From Dictyophora rubrovolvata (taxonomy: Eukaryota; Basidiomycota; Agaricomycetes; Phallales; Phallaceae): DNA of 64,000 nt. A program made the position numbers and the translations under genes. Each line of letters starts with the position of its first letter. Positions within the stretch are counted from its first letter, which is position 1. This document shows, piece by piece, positions 37,531 to 48,551 of this stretch. Below the pieces are notes generated by a model, which was not told the DNA's origin, did no database searches, and was given only the letters and a program-made list of their open reading frames with translations. The stretch spans positions 744,001 through 808,000 of the forward strand of contig CP114127.1 of the NCBI GenBank assembly GCA_029959195.1, read 5' to 3'.

Positions 37531-39021
37531 TTTGTAGATGAATAGCAAATGACGTCCATGGACTTACTCAAAGCCATTACAGTCACCGCGTGACATTAGC
37601 TTACGTGATTCATCATTCAACTTCAACATCAGGAAAAAACACACGCTTACAGTCTACTTTATATACCGGTCTACATAGGTCTACATAGCTCCTGTTAGGT
37701 CCGTAAGTTAGTAGCAATGTCCTTTTTTTTCCTGTTAAAGGGTTAATCAAATACTTATCCTTATATCTCCCGAAGACATCAAGATGTCTTTGGGGTCCCT
37801 TCAACCTGACTTTGTTCCCGACGAATGATTCAGCGAATTGTCCATCTTTGTTTTAGGCACCTGGTCCCCCACGTACTGATGACAACTACTCGGTGATCGA
37901 TCATTCATGAGTGCTGTCAGCAGTCATTTCAAATTGATATTACCAGACAAGATAGAAATTGCCTACCAATCTGTTCATAAGCTGCCAAACAAATTGAGGT
38001 GGTGTTCACAAGTGTTCACACTCAACTGAACTCACCCCTGACTTTACTATGGCGCAATAGGACAATTCAATCGTGTACGTTTATGAGCTTGGAACTTCAG
38101 TGCGCCTTGAACACATTTTGCGACGAGAGTTCTGCGTGCTTGGTATAGTTATATGGTGCTTCTTGTCTATTTTCATCATACGTGGACCTGTGCCAGACTG
38201 CCATGTCACTGACTGACCGTTATGACATTTCAAAAATTCAGCTAACAGGTATACCGTATAGCGTCAAAATGGCATATTAATACGGAGCACTTTACTCGGT
38301 CTATACTATTATGAAATATCATATATGCTTACAATCTCCTGATTTTGACGCTGGTCACTTCCCGGAACTAGTGCTTGGCTGGTCCTTTTTTAGTGATATG
38401 CCCACAATGAAACCAAGGCCATAACTTGAAGGCACCAAGCGTTCCGTTCTATGCACTCAGGCATGATTTCACTTGTAACAGTGGCACGTTGCCTATGTTA
38501 TGCAATTTAAAGTTTGAACTTCAATTTGACCCTATTAAATAAAGTTCCATCTAGAGACATCCACAGTATTTAAGATGACAATTATTCATGAGATCTCTGA
38601 TTCATAATGGGTCGGACATTACTAGTGTACACTAGGGTACAACTCGGTCCCACTAATGCTTATCGCTTAAGTTACTTATAATTGTCATGATAACTTCACA
38701 GTCGTTGTCTGGGGCAAGCGACCGAAACCAAAATAGTCTCTTTTACTGAGAAAGAACGCGGTCACAGCACTAGCAGGAAAAGATGTTGACCCATATCACA
38801 CGTACGTTCTCAACTGAGACTTCAGCTCCAGATCTCAAACCTCATGATAGCTGAAAATTTAAGCATGACTCGCAATCTCCCAATTGCAAATTCTCGAGCT
38901 GTAATGACTTTCGCTTAACGTTAAAAAAAGACTGGAGAGATTATCCCGACACCGGTCAAAACGCAGAGTCCATTCAAGTTTTGTTTCCTGAGTTATAACA
39001 AATGTTTACGGCATTGGTAAA
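37531..39021. other. 1.5-kb intergenic region
   Basis: No gene is supported. A 10-bp unit ggtctacata occurs twice in direct tandem near 37668-37687. The remaining sequence is ordinary AT-rich DNA without recognisable repeat ends. The frame at 37613-37804 (-) has no start context or family match. Confidence 0.45.
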
Positions 39022-39427
39022 ATGAGTCCAAAAACATTTGAATATTACCGTAATACTGGTTTTAACTCGGAAGTTCATTCGAACACCGTAAATAAAGGAC
39101 GCGCATGGACCACAGAAACATGGACGACGAGCAGCACCCCGGCAGGTTTATATGCTCACATTTTAGTTCACAAGGCTGTTCACTATGGTACTGCGGATTA
39201 CAGCTGGTCCGGGTACGTAACGCATACTATACTAGAACTAAAAATAAGTCGTTTTCTTGTTCTTGTAAACTTTCGAATATTTGAATAGGTTTAATAATGA
39301 AAGATGGAACCACACCAGTACATATGTAGTACATACCGGAATAGCATACACGACGCTCATCAGACAATTTTCCGATATGCCACATGAAGATTTTCTTAGT
39401 GAATTATTACTTCTTAATCGGTATTAG
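39022..39427 (+). CDS. Small orphan protein, Trp/Tyr/Thr-rich
   Basis: Two exons, 39022-39212 and 39289-39427, are joined by a 76-nt GTACGT...TAG intron in phase 2. They give an uninterrupted 109-residue frame ending in TAG. The protein has no signal peptide and is rich in Thr, Tyr, Trp and His (RAWTTETWTTSSTPAGLYA, then VHYGTADYSWSG, then NHTSTYVVHTGIAYTTL). The alternation of polar and aromatic residues suggests beta strands. I do not recognise a family. Support is the clean intron that rescues the frame and the ATG start. A chance spliceable frame cannot be excluded, so expression evidence is needed. Confidence 0.45.
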
Positions 39428-40543
39428 TGGAGGCCACCCCGCTGTTATAGCATAACATATGATCAATTGTAATAGTCTTTCATTCAGAGGATGATCACGG
39501 AAGTGATCTCGCCGATACTCGGGTAATACAGGCTGCCGATAATTATTTCTACATGATGATTCTTCCCGATTCCTTCCATATGGAAATCAATTTGATTGCG
39601 GAATAATTGCCCATTTGAAGTAAGAAATTCGAGTCATATTGGAAAGAACTCTGATTCGTGGCTGAACTCTTTAGCTTTATGGCAACTTAAAAATATGTCG
39701 AATTTCTATGGTGGGATCTATGGGCTGAAATGTGCTTGGTCAGGAGGATCATGATGTCAAGAGTCGGCATTTTAATAATGCACCGCGACGTGTTTGAGGC
39801 ACCGAAGTACAAGCCTAAAACTGCTTTTCTACGTCAAATCGAATTATGTATGTATGTCTGATATTCGCTATTTCTGTCGGAATCTCTCAAGTGGAGCATG
39901 TGTGAACTTTAGAACTTTCCGGTATCAACGCGTGTGCACTGGCCATGTATGGCTCGTCAGCCAGAACTATTTATGTACGTTTTGGGAGGCCTTTGGCTTT
40001 ACTGACAGCTCTTGCAGAACATGGTTTTCCGTTGAAGCCAGGAAAACGAACAAAGTTTTGTATACCTCTAGGACCATATGATAACCTAAAAACAGGCAAA
40101 AGCTGTGCGCGTTTATGTGAATGTTAAAAAGCGTGTACGAAATACTTATTTTCGAATTTCCCCTGAATGAAAGTATCTGTTTGGGAAGAATGTCACTGGT
40201 ACGTACATAGAGTGTCTAGTCAAGTCTATCTGCTGACCCTCCTTCAGCAGTATGGTCCGCATATTACTAAACTTTTTTCGAGGCCAAATTTGATTGCAAA
40301 TACTTGAGTTGCATAAGAATATCTTTCCAAAAAGAGGAGAACTTAAGATAATTGCCCTTTGAATTCGTATAGATTGGCTTTCAGCCAACATCGCCCCCTG
40401 GCCCCGAAAACCTGCGAAAAGTCTTGACTCTTGACATGCTTGACAGTTGACGTTAAGTATCAGCTGACAGCTTATGTAATGCTGGGCGCTCCTCGCCAAC
40501 TTCTGCTCAAACTTTTCGGCCCTCCCACTTGTGTTTTCGAAAA
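39428..40543. other. 1.1-kb intergenic region
   Basis: Upstream of the Hsp70-like gene. The open frames at 39794-40127 (+) and 40146-40499 (-) lack recognisable features. No repeats were identified. Confidence 0.5.
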
Positions 40544-43500
40544 ATGGGATGTTGCGGCGAAAGTCGAGAATCTGTGGAAGATAAGCAGATTCAATCGGAA
40601 CCTACGCCGTATTTTGTTAACCAGCAGCCAATTGCACATCCCGCCGCGGTCTATGGAAACGGCATAGGTACACCTCTCACAACACCTCCTCCCCAACAAT
40701 TTCACACCTTTAATGGGTAACTATCTCTCAAAATCATCATGAGCCGGTCTTTTTTGACGAAAAAACCCCTTTTGGAAATGCAAGTCTGGCCCCCACTCCT
40801 AATATCCCACAGCCTCCAATGACGCCTCTGCAAGGCTCTTACAGTCCATTTCTTGACCCGAATGTCATCAGACCAAACCCAGTGCATGCTTTACCACATT
40901 CGGATGCATTACCACCTTCAATGTCTGTCTCTTCCCATCAAAGAATTGCTCCTTCTCAGCCAATATTGTCCGAAGACGAGGGCCGGATCTCCGTTTCAAT
41001 AGACTTTGGTGAGTGTTACACGTGGTTCTCTACCTTTCTTAAACTTTTTTGATTGACCCTTGAGGTTAAGGTACCACATTTTCTGGGGTGGTAATGCTCT
41101 TCCTATCGGTTTGATTCTTGATGTAATATCGCTGAGAACCACGTACCCTTTACATTCTAGGCTTACGGGTCATCGCGAATCGCTGGCGGGAAGATTCAAC
41201 AAATCCTGAATTGGCATGGATCTCATGAAACTTACCGCAAAATACCAACCTGCCTCTTATACGATGATCAAGGTGAAGTTTTGGCATGGGGGTTAGATGC
41301 CAAGAACGCTAGCCCAATGGGTGGTACCATCCGATGTGAATGGTAGGAGGAATGGTCTGTAATAATACCGAAGCATAAGCATAACTGATACTCTTTCTGA
41401 TAGGTTTAAGCTGTTTTTAGAGCCTAAAGCGCTTCGTGATGAATCCGTTGTAGATCCTAGATTACCACGCATTCCCGTGAGCCACGGAACATCCATAGCT
41501 TCAGAGTTTGAATATCTTGAACTGAATTGTCCTTTTTTCTCTCCTCTCATAACTATTTATAGCCTGGCAAAAGACCTGTTGATCTTATCATTGACTTCCT
41601 GACCAACTTATGGGAATATGCCAAAGAGCAGATTACATGCGAGATTGGTGCCGTGGCCGATCTAGGTGCGGTTTTTTTCCTTTAGCTGTTTCCTAGTATA
41701 TCCGACACGTGTTGTTTCCATTCTGTATCAAGATGCTGCTGATGTTTGGCTAACGGTGCCAGCCGCTTGGGATGCAAGAGGATGTGATATCATGCGGGAA
41801 GCGGCCATCACCGCTGGTCTGGTTCAAGCTTCGCGAGCTGGAGAACGCAACTGGAGAGACAGGTTACATATCATCACGTTCGTATCATTTCAAGCATATT
41901 TTCTTCATTTGCTTAATCTCGCGCGGGGATGTAGAGAACCGGAGGCAGCTGCTGTTCACTCTGCTCATCTCACAGGGCTGCATCAATTGAAACCCAGTCA
42001 AAATTTTATGATATGTGATGCTGGTGGCGGTACAGTGGTACGTTCATGTAGCCAGGCATCGTTTAAACGAGACATATCCTAACGACACGATATATATCCA
42101 TTAGGACCTTGCCGCATACAAAATCATTGGTCTATTACAGAACTTGGAAATTGCGGAAATTTCAGCGCGATCTGGTGCTAATTGTGGATCTCTTTTCCTT
42201 GATCTACGGTTCCGAGATTTGGTGCAAACCCTACTAGCGGATCATCCAGCCCATTTAGATCCAGTTAGTTTAGCGTACTTCATGCATGCCTTTTCAGAAA
42301 CGGAAAAGGTTAGTCACCACGTCCCTCTTATATGTTTACCCGCGCTTTTCTTCTGAATGGCTATCCGTATATTTAGCTCGCTTATAAAGGCGAGAGCGAT
42401 GACAGTATGTTTATCCTATCACACCCAATCGATTAATTAAAATTCATTAACTGTTTATCAGATACTATATTTCATTTCACGTGCTTCAATACTGATGGTG
42501 CATTCTTTTTTTAATCACCACGTTTTCTCTATTCATAACGTCGTTTTTTTTTTGTTCTAGACACTGATGACCCGACTGTCGGTCTCATCAACGGCGAGCT
42601 TGCTATCCCGGGAAATCTTTTACGTGAAGAGGTTTTTGACCCCGTGGTTGAGCAGGTCAGATCTAGATCTTCATATACGGCATGACATCGGGATTAAACC
42701 TGAGCCCATTTTCTGTTGGTTAATAGGTCCTACAACTTATTGAAGACCAATTGAAACGAATCAAACAGCCTCTGGATGCCCTAATGCTAGTTGGAGGTTT
42801 TTCCGCTAGCGAATATTTGTTTAAGCGGGTTGATGTGAGTTATAACTTCCATATTAAATAGCCAACCATTTATTTCATTTTTAAATGAATTTGTCCTACG
42901 CAGGCTCAGTTTGGTTCTCGTATTAAAGTCATTGCCCGACCCTCGGACGCCGATACGGCCACCGCACGTGGAGCCGCGGCGTATGGACTAGCTCGTCGGC
43001 CATTGGTCTCCAGCGTCATTGCTGCAAAAGCGTACATCATGAAGGTATTCTTACCCACCACTTCCCTGAGCGTTCTTGCGGGGTTTTTGTCTTAGCTTCC
43101 TCCTTTCAGGTCAAGTTACCCGCTGAGCCGGAAGATTGGCAAAAGCGACCGGCATATATCAGAGAAAATAATGCCGGAGTGCCGATATGTGAGAACAGGT
43201 GCGCAGGTGGCCAAATTTAAAAATATGTCTGGCAAAAAAAATACCGGGCGAGTTAAATTTTCCTTACTTTAACCTCATTTCTAGGTTACAGTACCTGGTT
43301 GCCAAGGGTGCTATTTTGCGTAAGGGACAGTTAGTGAAAACCAAGGTATGATGTGCTGGCGTGTTACTATTTCGATGCATGATCTCACATGAGAAATTTT
43401 TTTTGGGCGGCTCTCTCCATTAGTTCTGCAAGTTTTCGGCAACACCACAAGGTCATTACATTTAAAAATATGATTGTTCGTCCATAGGATTCACATTTCA

Positions 43501-44006
43501 GCAAAACAGACAGGACATTTGAGGCTGTGCTTTATACATCGGACAGTGAACAAATCATGAGATACACAGACGAGGTCGGTCCGAGGATTCCGCATCGGTT
43601 CGCATTCGAAATACTGATAAAAAAATATTGTTAATCCAGGGCGCCTGTAGCGAATTATGCAAAGTAAGCTCATTCCGCGATTGAGACTACCACAGAGTTC
43701 CTGACCTAATTGCGTCATGCGCTTTTTTTTCCTTGCTATTTTTTTTTCCAAAGTGGACTGTCGACCTAGGAACGCTTCCGTCATTTCAATATCAGACGAC
43801 AATTCCCCAGCCCAATGGTTTCTACACAGGTATGACCATGATATATTGAAGGCATTGATTTATTTGGTTGACTATTGGTATTTGAATGTCTTTATTCTTT
43901 TATAGAATTTGAGCTGGGCCTATCCGTTGACAGCGCCGAAGTGCGCGGAGTGCTAATTTACGACAACCATGAAGTGGGAGATATCGTTTTCGATTTTCTT
44001 GCATAA
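40544..44006 (+). CDS. HSPA12-like Hsp70-family ATPase with acylation-type N-terminus
   Basis: A spliced gene of many short exons starts at ATG 40544-40546 and ends at TAA 44004-44006. The protein begins MGCCGESRES, followed by a Pro/Ser/Gln-rich linker of about 120 residues. The actin-like ATPase fold then starts at ISVSIDFG and continues TTFSG-type exon, DLIIDFLTNLWEYAKEQI and WLTVPAAWDARGCDIMREAA. Next come EPEAAA, MICDAGGGTV, LREEVFDPVVEQ, LMLVGGFSASEYLFKRV and ARGAAAYGLARRPL. The phosphate loops (DFGTT-like, DAGGGT) and the adenosine motif (VGGFSASEYL) are those of the fungal HSPA12-like group, not of classical Hsp70; no canonical substrate-binding domain follows. Gly2 and Cys3/Cys4 suggest N-myristoylation with palmitoylation, hence membrane attachment. 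The first intron (40717-40784) ends in a plain AAG acceptor and is the weakest part of the model. Client and role are unknown. Confidence 0.85.
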
Positions 44007-44775
44007 TGACCCGTCCAAAGTGGACTAAGTAAGAAACTTGCCCGTGCGAGTTTTTTTCCTACAGATTTTAGGGATTGATCCAACGGAGTTTTAAGGAAAA
44101 TTGATTAGGAATATCAGGATGCATATTAGGATTATACCAGATAATTATCATTGGGTTACCAACTCAAATTGCCACGCTCATTTTGTAACATGTGCCTCAT
44201 TTGCGAATACATATTTATAATTTTTTTCTGGGTTCTGCAACCTCGGAATGTGCCACCGGTGGCGTCTCACACTGACATATTACCCAAATGTCGATAAGCT
44301 GCGAGTTCTAATAAGACGCCTTGATTAACTGATTGGATTTCTATTAGCAAATTCTTTCACATAATACGTTCCGGGACTGCATCGCTCTACCGGATCGGCA
44401 CCTGCCAAACAGCTGCTTGACTGAGATGGCCTTTCAAAACCTGTTCTTTCCAAAAAAAAAGGTATTTTCGGTTTTTTTATTTTTTATTATTTTGGGCTCG
44501 CTCGTTTCGGACCAAACGGAGCTAGACTACTTTGACTTTTCGCCGAGAGTGCCAGACGCTTGGAGGGACCATATTACTTTTTTTTTTGGGACCACAGACT
44601 TATCCCCCCCTACCGCATTACCCCGGATTCTTTATAAAGCAGATGTGTCTCGTCGTAGCAAAACAACGCATTCCGCCCCCCTCTTTGTCATCTCTAATCT
44701 CGCCATTCGTATTCCAAACACTGCTCTGCTCCCAACATACCCTTCGTCTTTCCGTAGTCATCCAGAGTGCAAGCC
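44007..44775. other. Intergenic, 770 bp
   Basis: Downstream of the Hsp70-like gene and upstream of ALO1. T-rich tracts at 44221-44230, 44467-44492 and 44578-44587 are typical of fungal promoters and 3' ends. Frames at 44417-44779 and 44532-44798 are non-coding shadows of the ALO1 leader. Confidence 0.5.
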
Positions 44776-46842
44776 ATGAACAAGAGCGCTGCCTTTGACG
44801 ACGACAAAACGGACTCGGCGCAACTCGCGCGCTACACCACAGCAAGGCTCGAACAGCTTCTGTTCCCCGTAAAACTTCCATCAAAAGATCCTCGAGCGAT
44901 TTTCAGGAATTGGGGAAAGACGTACCAGTGCAGACCCAGCGCAGTATTCATACCCGAGACTGAAGAGCATTGTCGCTTCATCATCGAGCTCGCCCGACGT
45001 GAACAGACAACCGTACGCGCGTGTGGGGCTGGACATTCTCCGTCGGATCTCGCATGTACATCCGGGTACCTGCTACGGACAGACAAGCTGGACAGAGTCA
45101 TCGAGGTCAGTCCACTCCGCCTGTTTGCCAAAATATGTACCACGTGACGCGTGATGCGTGACACGCCGACCGCCATTAGCCAGACGTTTTTGTTGACGCT
45201 GGCTAAATCGTGTCAAGTCTAAAAAAAATAAAAAATAAAATAAAATAAAAATAAAAACAACGGCTTGATCATGCCCGAGCTGGGGGGCGGCTTGTTCATT
45301 TTTCCATCAACCATGCGGGGAATCTCTTTCTTCACCTATGATGAGAACTGTTTTGTCTCACGATACCTTTTTCTCTTTTTGTCGCTTTTCACTTCCAGGT
45401 CAACGTCAAGAAACATTATGTCGTCGCTCAGGCGGGAATATCCCTGCAAGTGCTACATGAACGACTACAGGAGCACGGTCTGGCAATGTGCAACGTCGGT
45501 TCCATTTCGGACCAGTCCCTCGCGGGTGTCATCACGACTGCTACTCATGGCTCTGGAGTAGACTATGCCGTTATCCCCAGCCATGTTTTGGAACTAACCC
45601 TCCTGATCGCCGACGGATCTCGAGTATCATGTTCCCTTTGCGACAAACAAGACCTCTTCCTGGCGACCTTGTCTGGCTTAGGCACTACCGGTTTGGTTCT
45701 CGAGGTCAAACTCGCTGTGGAGCCAGCCTTCAATTTGAAAGAAGTTCGTAATATCGTAGATTTCAACGTCGGCCTTGAAGAACTCGACTCTATCGCTAAA
45801 TCCGCGGAACACGTCCGCATTTGGTGGTTTCCTCGACAGCGTGTATGGCGTGTGATGGCTTCCCGTCGGACGAACGAGGTAATTCTGTGATCCTGTCATT
45901 TGCTTTAGTCTCTCGGTATCAATTCTTCGCATTGCATAATTCCTGACTTAACTTAAACAATCAAGGTGCCCAATGTCACCTCATCCTGGTTTTGGGATGA
46001 GCTCGTAGGCTTCCATCTTCTCCAATTCCTGCTTTTCGGAGGCCGCTTCTGGTCGTTCCTGACTGTACTGGCCTCCCAATTAGCTTGTGCGTTGATGTCC
46101 GGATCCAGTGCGGTTGTAAATATAAGTTACAAGATTTTCAATTTGGACTGCAGGGTAAGTCGGCTTTTTGTGATTGATCGCCAAAAAAGATCTACACGCT
46201 TTTTTGGAAAAACAACGATTTCAAAAAATGACAAGAAAATTAGCGAGGGGAAAAATTTCATATATAATAGTCGATACTAAATTGCTTCCCATTTATAGTA
46301 TCCGCAGTATACAACCGAATGGGCCATCCCTTACGAGTCTTCACAAGATTGCCTTCGCGAGCTGGATACGTGGCTTTCGCGGGAGCTATCGAGTCCCCGG
46401 GGTATCCAGCCCCATTTTCCTATTGAAATTCGTTTTACCAAACCTGACGACATTTGGCTGAGTCCGAGCTATGGCAGAAAGACTACCTGGATAGGTCTAG
46501 TCCAATACAAGTAAGCAAAGCTCCATCTTTTTTTCTCTCGATACCTTCTCGGATAATCCTCATATTTGAGTAATATGTACTAGGCCCTACAATTTTCCTG
46601 TACCGTACCGCCGATACTTTCAAGGTTTCGTCGATATCGTAATGAAATACAACGGTAGACCTCACTGGGCAAAAGACCATTCGTTTCGGTCTGAAGATCT
46701 TCGCGTGTTGTATCCTCGGTTCGATGAATTCATGAACCTGATTCGGAAAATGGATCCACATGGTATTTTCAGGAACGAATATGTGCAGAGACACTTTTTT
46801 GATATGAATGTGAATGCGAGAGTATTCAAAGAGAGGCCCTGA
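44776..46842 (+). CDS. ALO1: D-arabinono-1,4-lactone oxidase
   Basis: Five exons (44776-45105, 45399-45878, 45966-46154, 46299-46510, 46584-46842) give 490 codons (489 residues) with no frame conflict. The N-terminal VAO-type FAD domain shows RNWGKTYQCRPSAVFIPET, RACGAGHSPSDLACTSG (flavin-linked His region), SISDQSLAGVITTATHGSG and LSGLGTTGLVLEV. The C-terminal ALO domain ends with YNGRPHWAKDH, which holds the HWAK signature of aldonolactone oxidoreductases, and MDPHGIFRNEY. A hydrophobic middle stretch (FHLLQFLLFGG) could anchor it to the mitochondrial outer membrane, as for yeast Alo1. The enzyme makes D-erythroascorbate, a fungal antioxidant. Intron 1 is 293 nt, several times longer than the others, and contains a TAAAA-type A-rich run at 45222-45258. 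Confidence 0.95.
45222..45258 (+). repeat. A-rich simple repeat in ALO1 intron 1
   Basis: Imperfect units of taaaa/taaaaa repeat over about 40 bp within the longest intron of ALO1. Instability of this run may explain the intron length. Confidence 0.6.
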
Positions 46843-47184
46843 ATAACGACCTCTCTCCACACACATACAACACATAATTGCCCACATCCGAATTATTGTA
46901 TCAATAATACCTGTCCCTAGTCCCTAGTTTTTCCTAATCACTGTCACTGATCGTATATTAGCCCTGTAACCAGCCGTATAATAATACCAGAAAAATGATA
47001 TTTCTTAAATGTTTATGACTCTTCCAGAAGCATTTCATAGCTGGGTGAAAACAAAAAGAAAACAGCAACAACAACAACAAAGCACCGTTACAAGTGGATA
47101 TATATTCAAGAAGAATTATCTTCTTGAAGTAAAATTACAGAACAGAAGCTCACGGCATGATTTGGGACATATTTGATTTTGAAT
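46843..47184. other. Convergent 3' region of ALO1 and UBC7
   Basis: The two stop codons face each other across 342 bp of AT-rich DNA. A caa-type microsatellite lies near 47066-47081. A single short terminator region probably serves both genes; no hairpin was seen. Confidence 0.45.
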
Positions 47185-48270
47185 CTATACTCCGAGTTGT
47201 TCACGAATAGAAGCCCTCACTTTGCGTTCATACTCCTGAATTTGGATACGAGATAATTAAAAAACCGGCTCAGTTAAGCAAAGAATAAAATGAAAATGAC
47301 CACATTACCTCCTTGTTTTCCCGATAAAGTTTGCAACAATCGATGTTGGCCCCGCTTTCGAGATTAGGTTCTGCCTGCACGTGGTTTTATCGAAAGAACA
47401 AACGGAAATGAGGTCATATGCAATACAAAAAAAAAGGAATTCGAATATGAAAAAGAAGAACGAAGAATGTAGGAAAAGAGAGAAAACGTGCCAGCATTGA
47501 AATGACGCTAAGAATGACTTTTTCGACGCTTTGAACAGGAGACCATCGTTCGGAAGCCTTTTCATACATTGTAGGGTCATCTCCCGGTGTGTGTAAGATT
47601 GATATGCAGACGGTTCCGTCTGGATAAACTAAAAAAAAAAAGAACCAACAACAACCAAAACCAAACGCAAACGCAAAACATGAAATCGGATATTAATTAA
47701 CAAACAGGAAAAACGTTTTAGTCGGCACAGATTACTATAAAACGGAAAAGAAAAAACGCACTGTTCGGGTGAAAAAGCGGAGGATCGAATTTCATCTTGA
47801 ACGGAGACAGAGGATAGTCATGAGGCTATAACAAGGACGAATTTCACAGGGAAAGGAGGAGGAAAGGAGACGGGGAGAGGAAGTAAGTAATGCGAGAGAA
47901 AAAAACAACAACAACGACAGCCAAATCTGAATACTTAACGAAAGTAAGCTTCGCGACGAACACACCCCCTTCCTTTTAACTCCATTTAGCACAAAAGGCG
48001 TATCGCGGATAAAAGAAGCATTGCCTTACGAAGGGCGTATCTTTCGGACCAGAAATTAAAGCTTCCCACGTGAACATGTCGGATTCCGAGACAGGACCAG
48101 CGGTGAACATGCCATCCGGTGCACCTGTGTGATAGTAAGGGTAAATGGTAATTCAAGGATATATAACTGTCATTTCATTTATTATGAATTCCATATATAC
48201 CATTTGCAGTCAACTGTCTATATTCAGTCATTAGCCGTCGTAAGGCAGTTGCATTTGAGCTTCGGTTCAT
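47185..48270 (-). CDS. UBC7: Ubiquitin-conjugating enzyme E2, Ubc7/UBE2G2 type
   Basis: About seven short exons. The start is [20 protein letters not shown] (ATG at 48268-48270). Further exons encode [20 protein letters not shown]-type residues, then [41 protein letters not shown] with HPN, and [20 protein letters not shown]. The end is [34 protein letters not shown] and ASIREQLGV. The catalytic Cys is in TVCISIL, followed by the acidic loop [11 protein letters not shown] that defines Ubc7. Ubc7 works at the ER membrane with Cue1 and the ligases Hrd1 and Doa10 to tag misfolded proteins for degradation. TAG lies at 47185-47187. Length and motifs match the family. The position 281 bp from the carrier gene downstream on the same strand is unremarkable. 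Confidence 0.9.
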
Positions 48271-48551
48271 GATGTGGTCGTAGTTTAGTGGAGTGGCGAA
48301 AACAACCCCGGCGCTTTACGTAATCGCATTAGGCCACGCGAGATTCACGAGGCGCCGACACATTGTTAGGTACTAAAAACTGTATTGCTGACTGTAAACT
48401 GATAATCGATGGGAAAAGAAGCAAGATCTATGGAATGTGTATTCAAAAAAGGGGAAGAATTGGAAGAGATTAAAGTAGGATATAGGGAAAAAAAGAAGTT
48501 TTTGACGGATATAGTAGTTATGGCCTATGGGAGCCCTCTTCTGTTTGTTTG

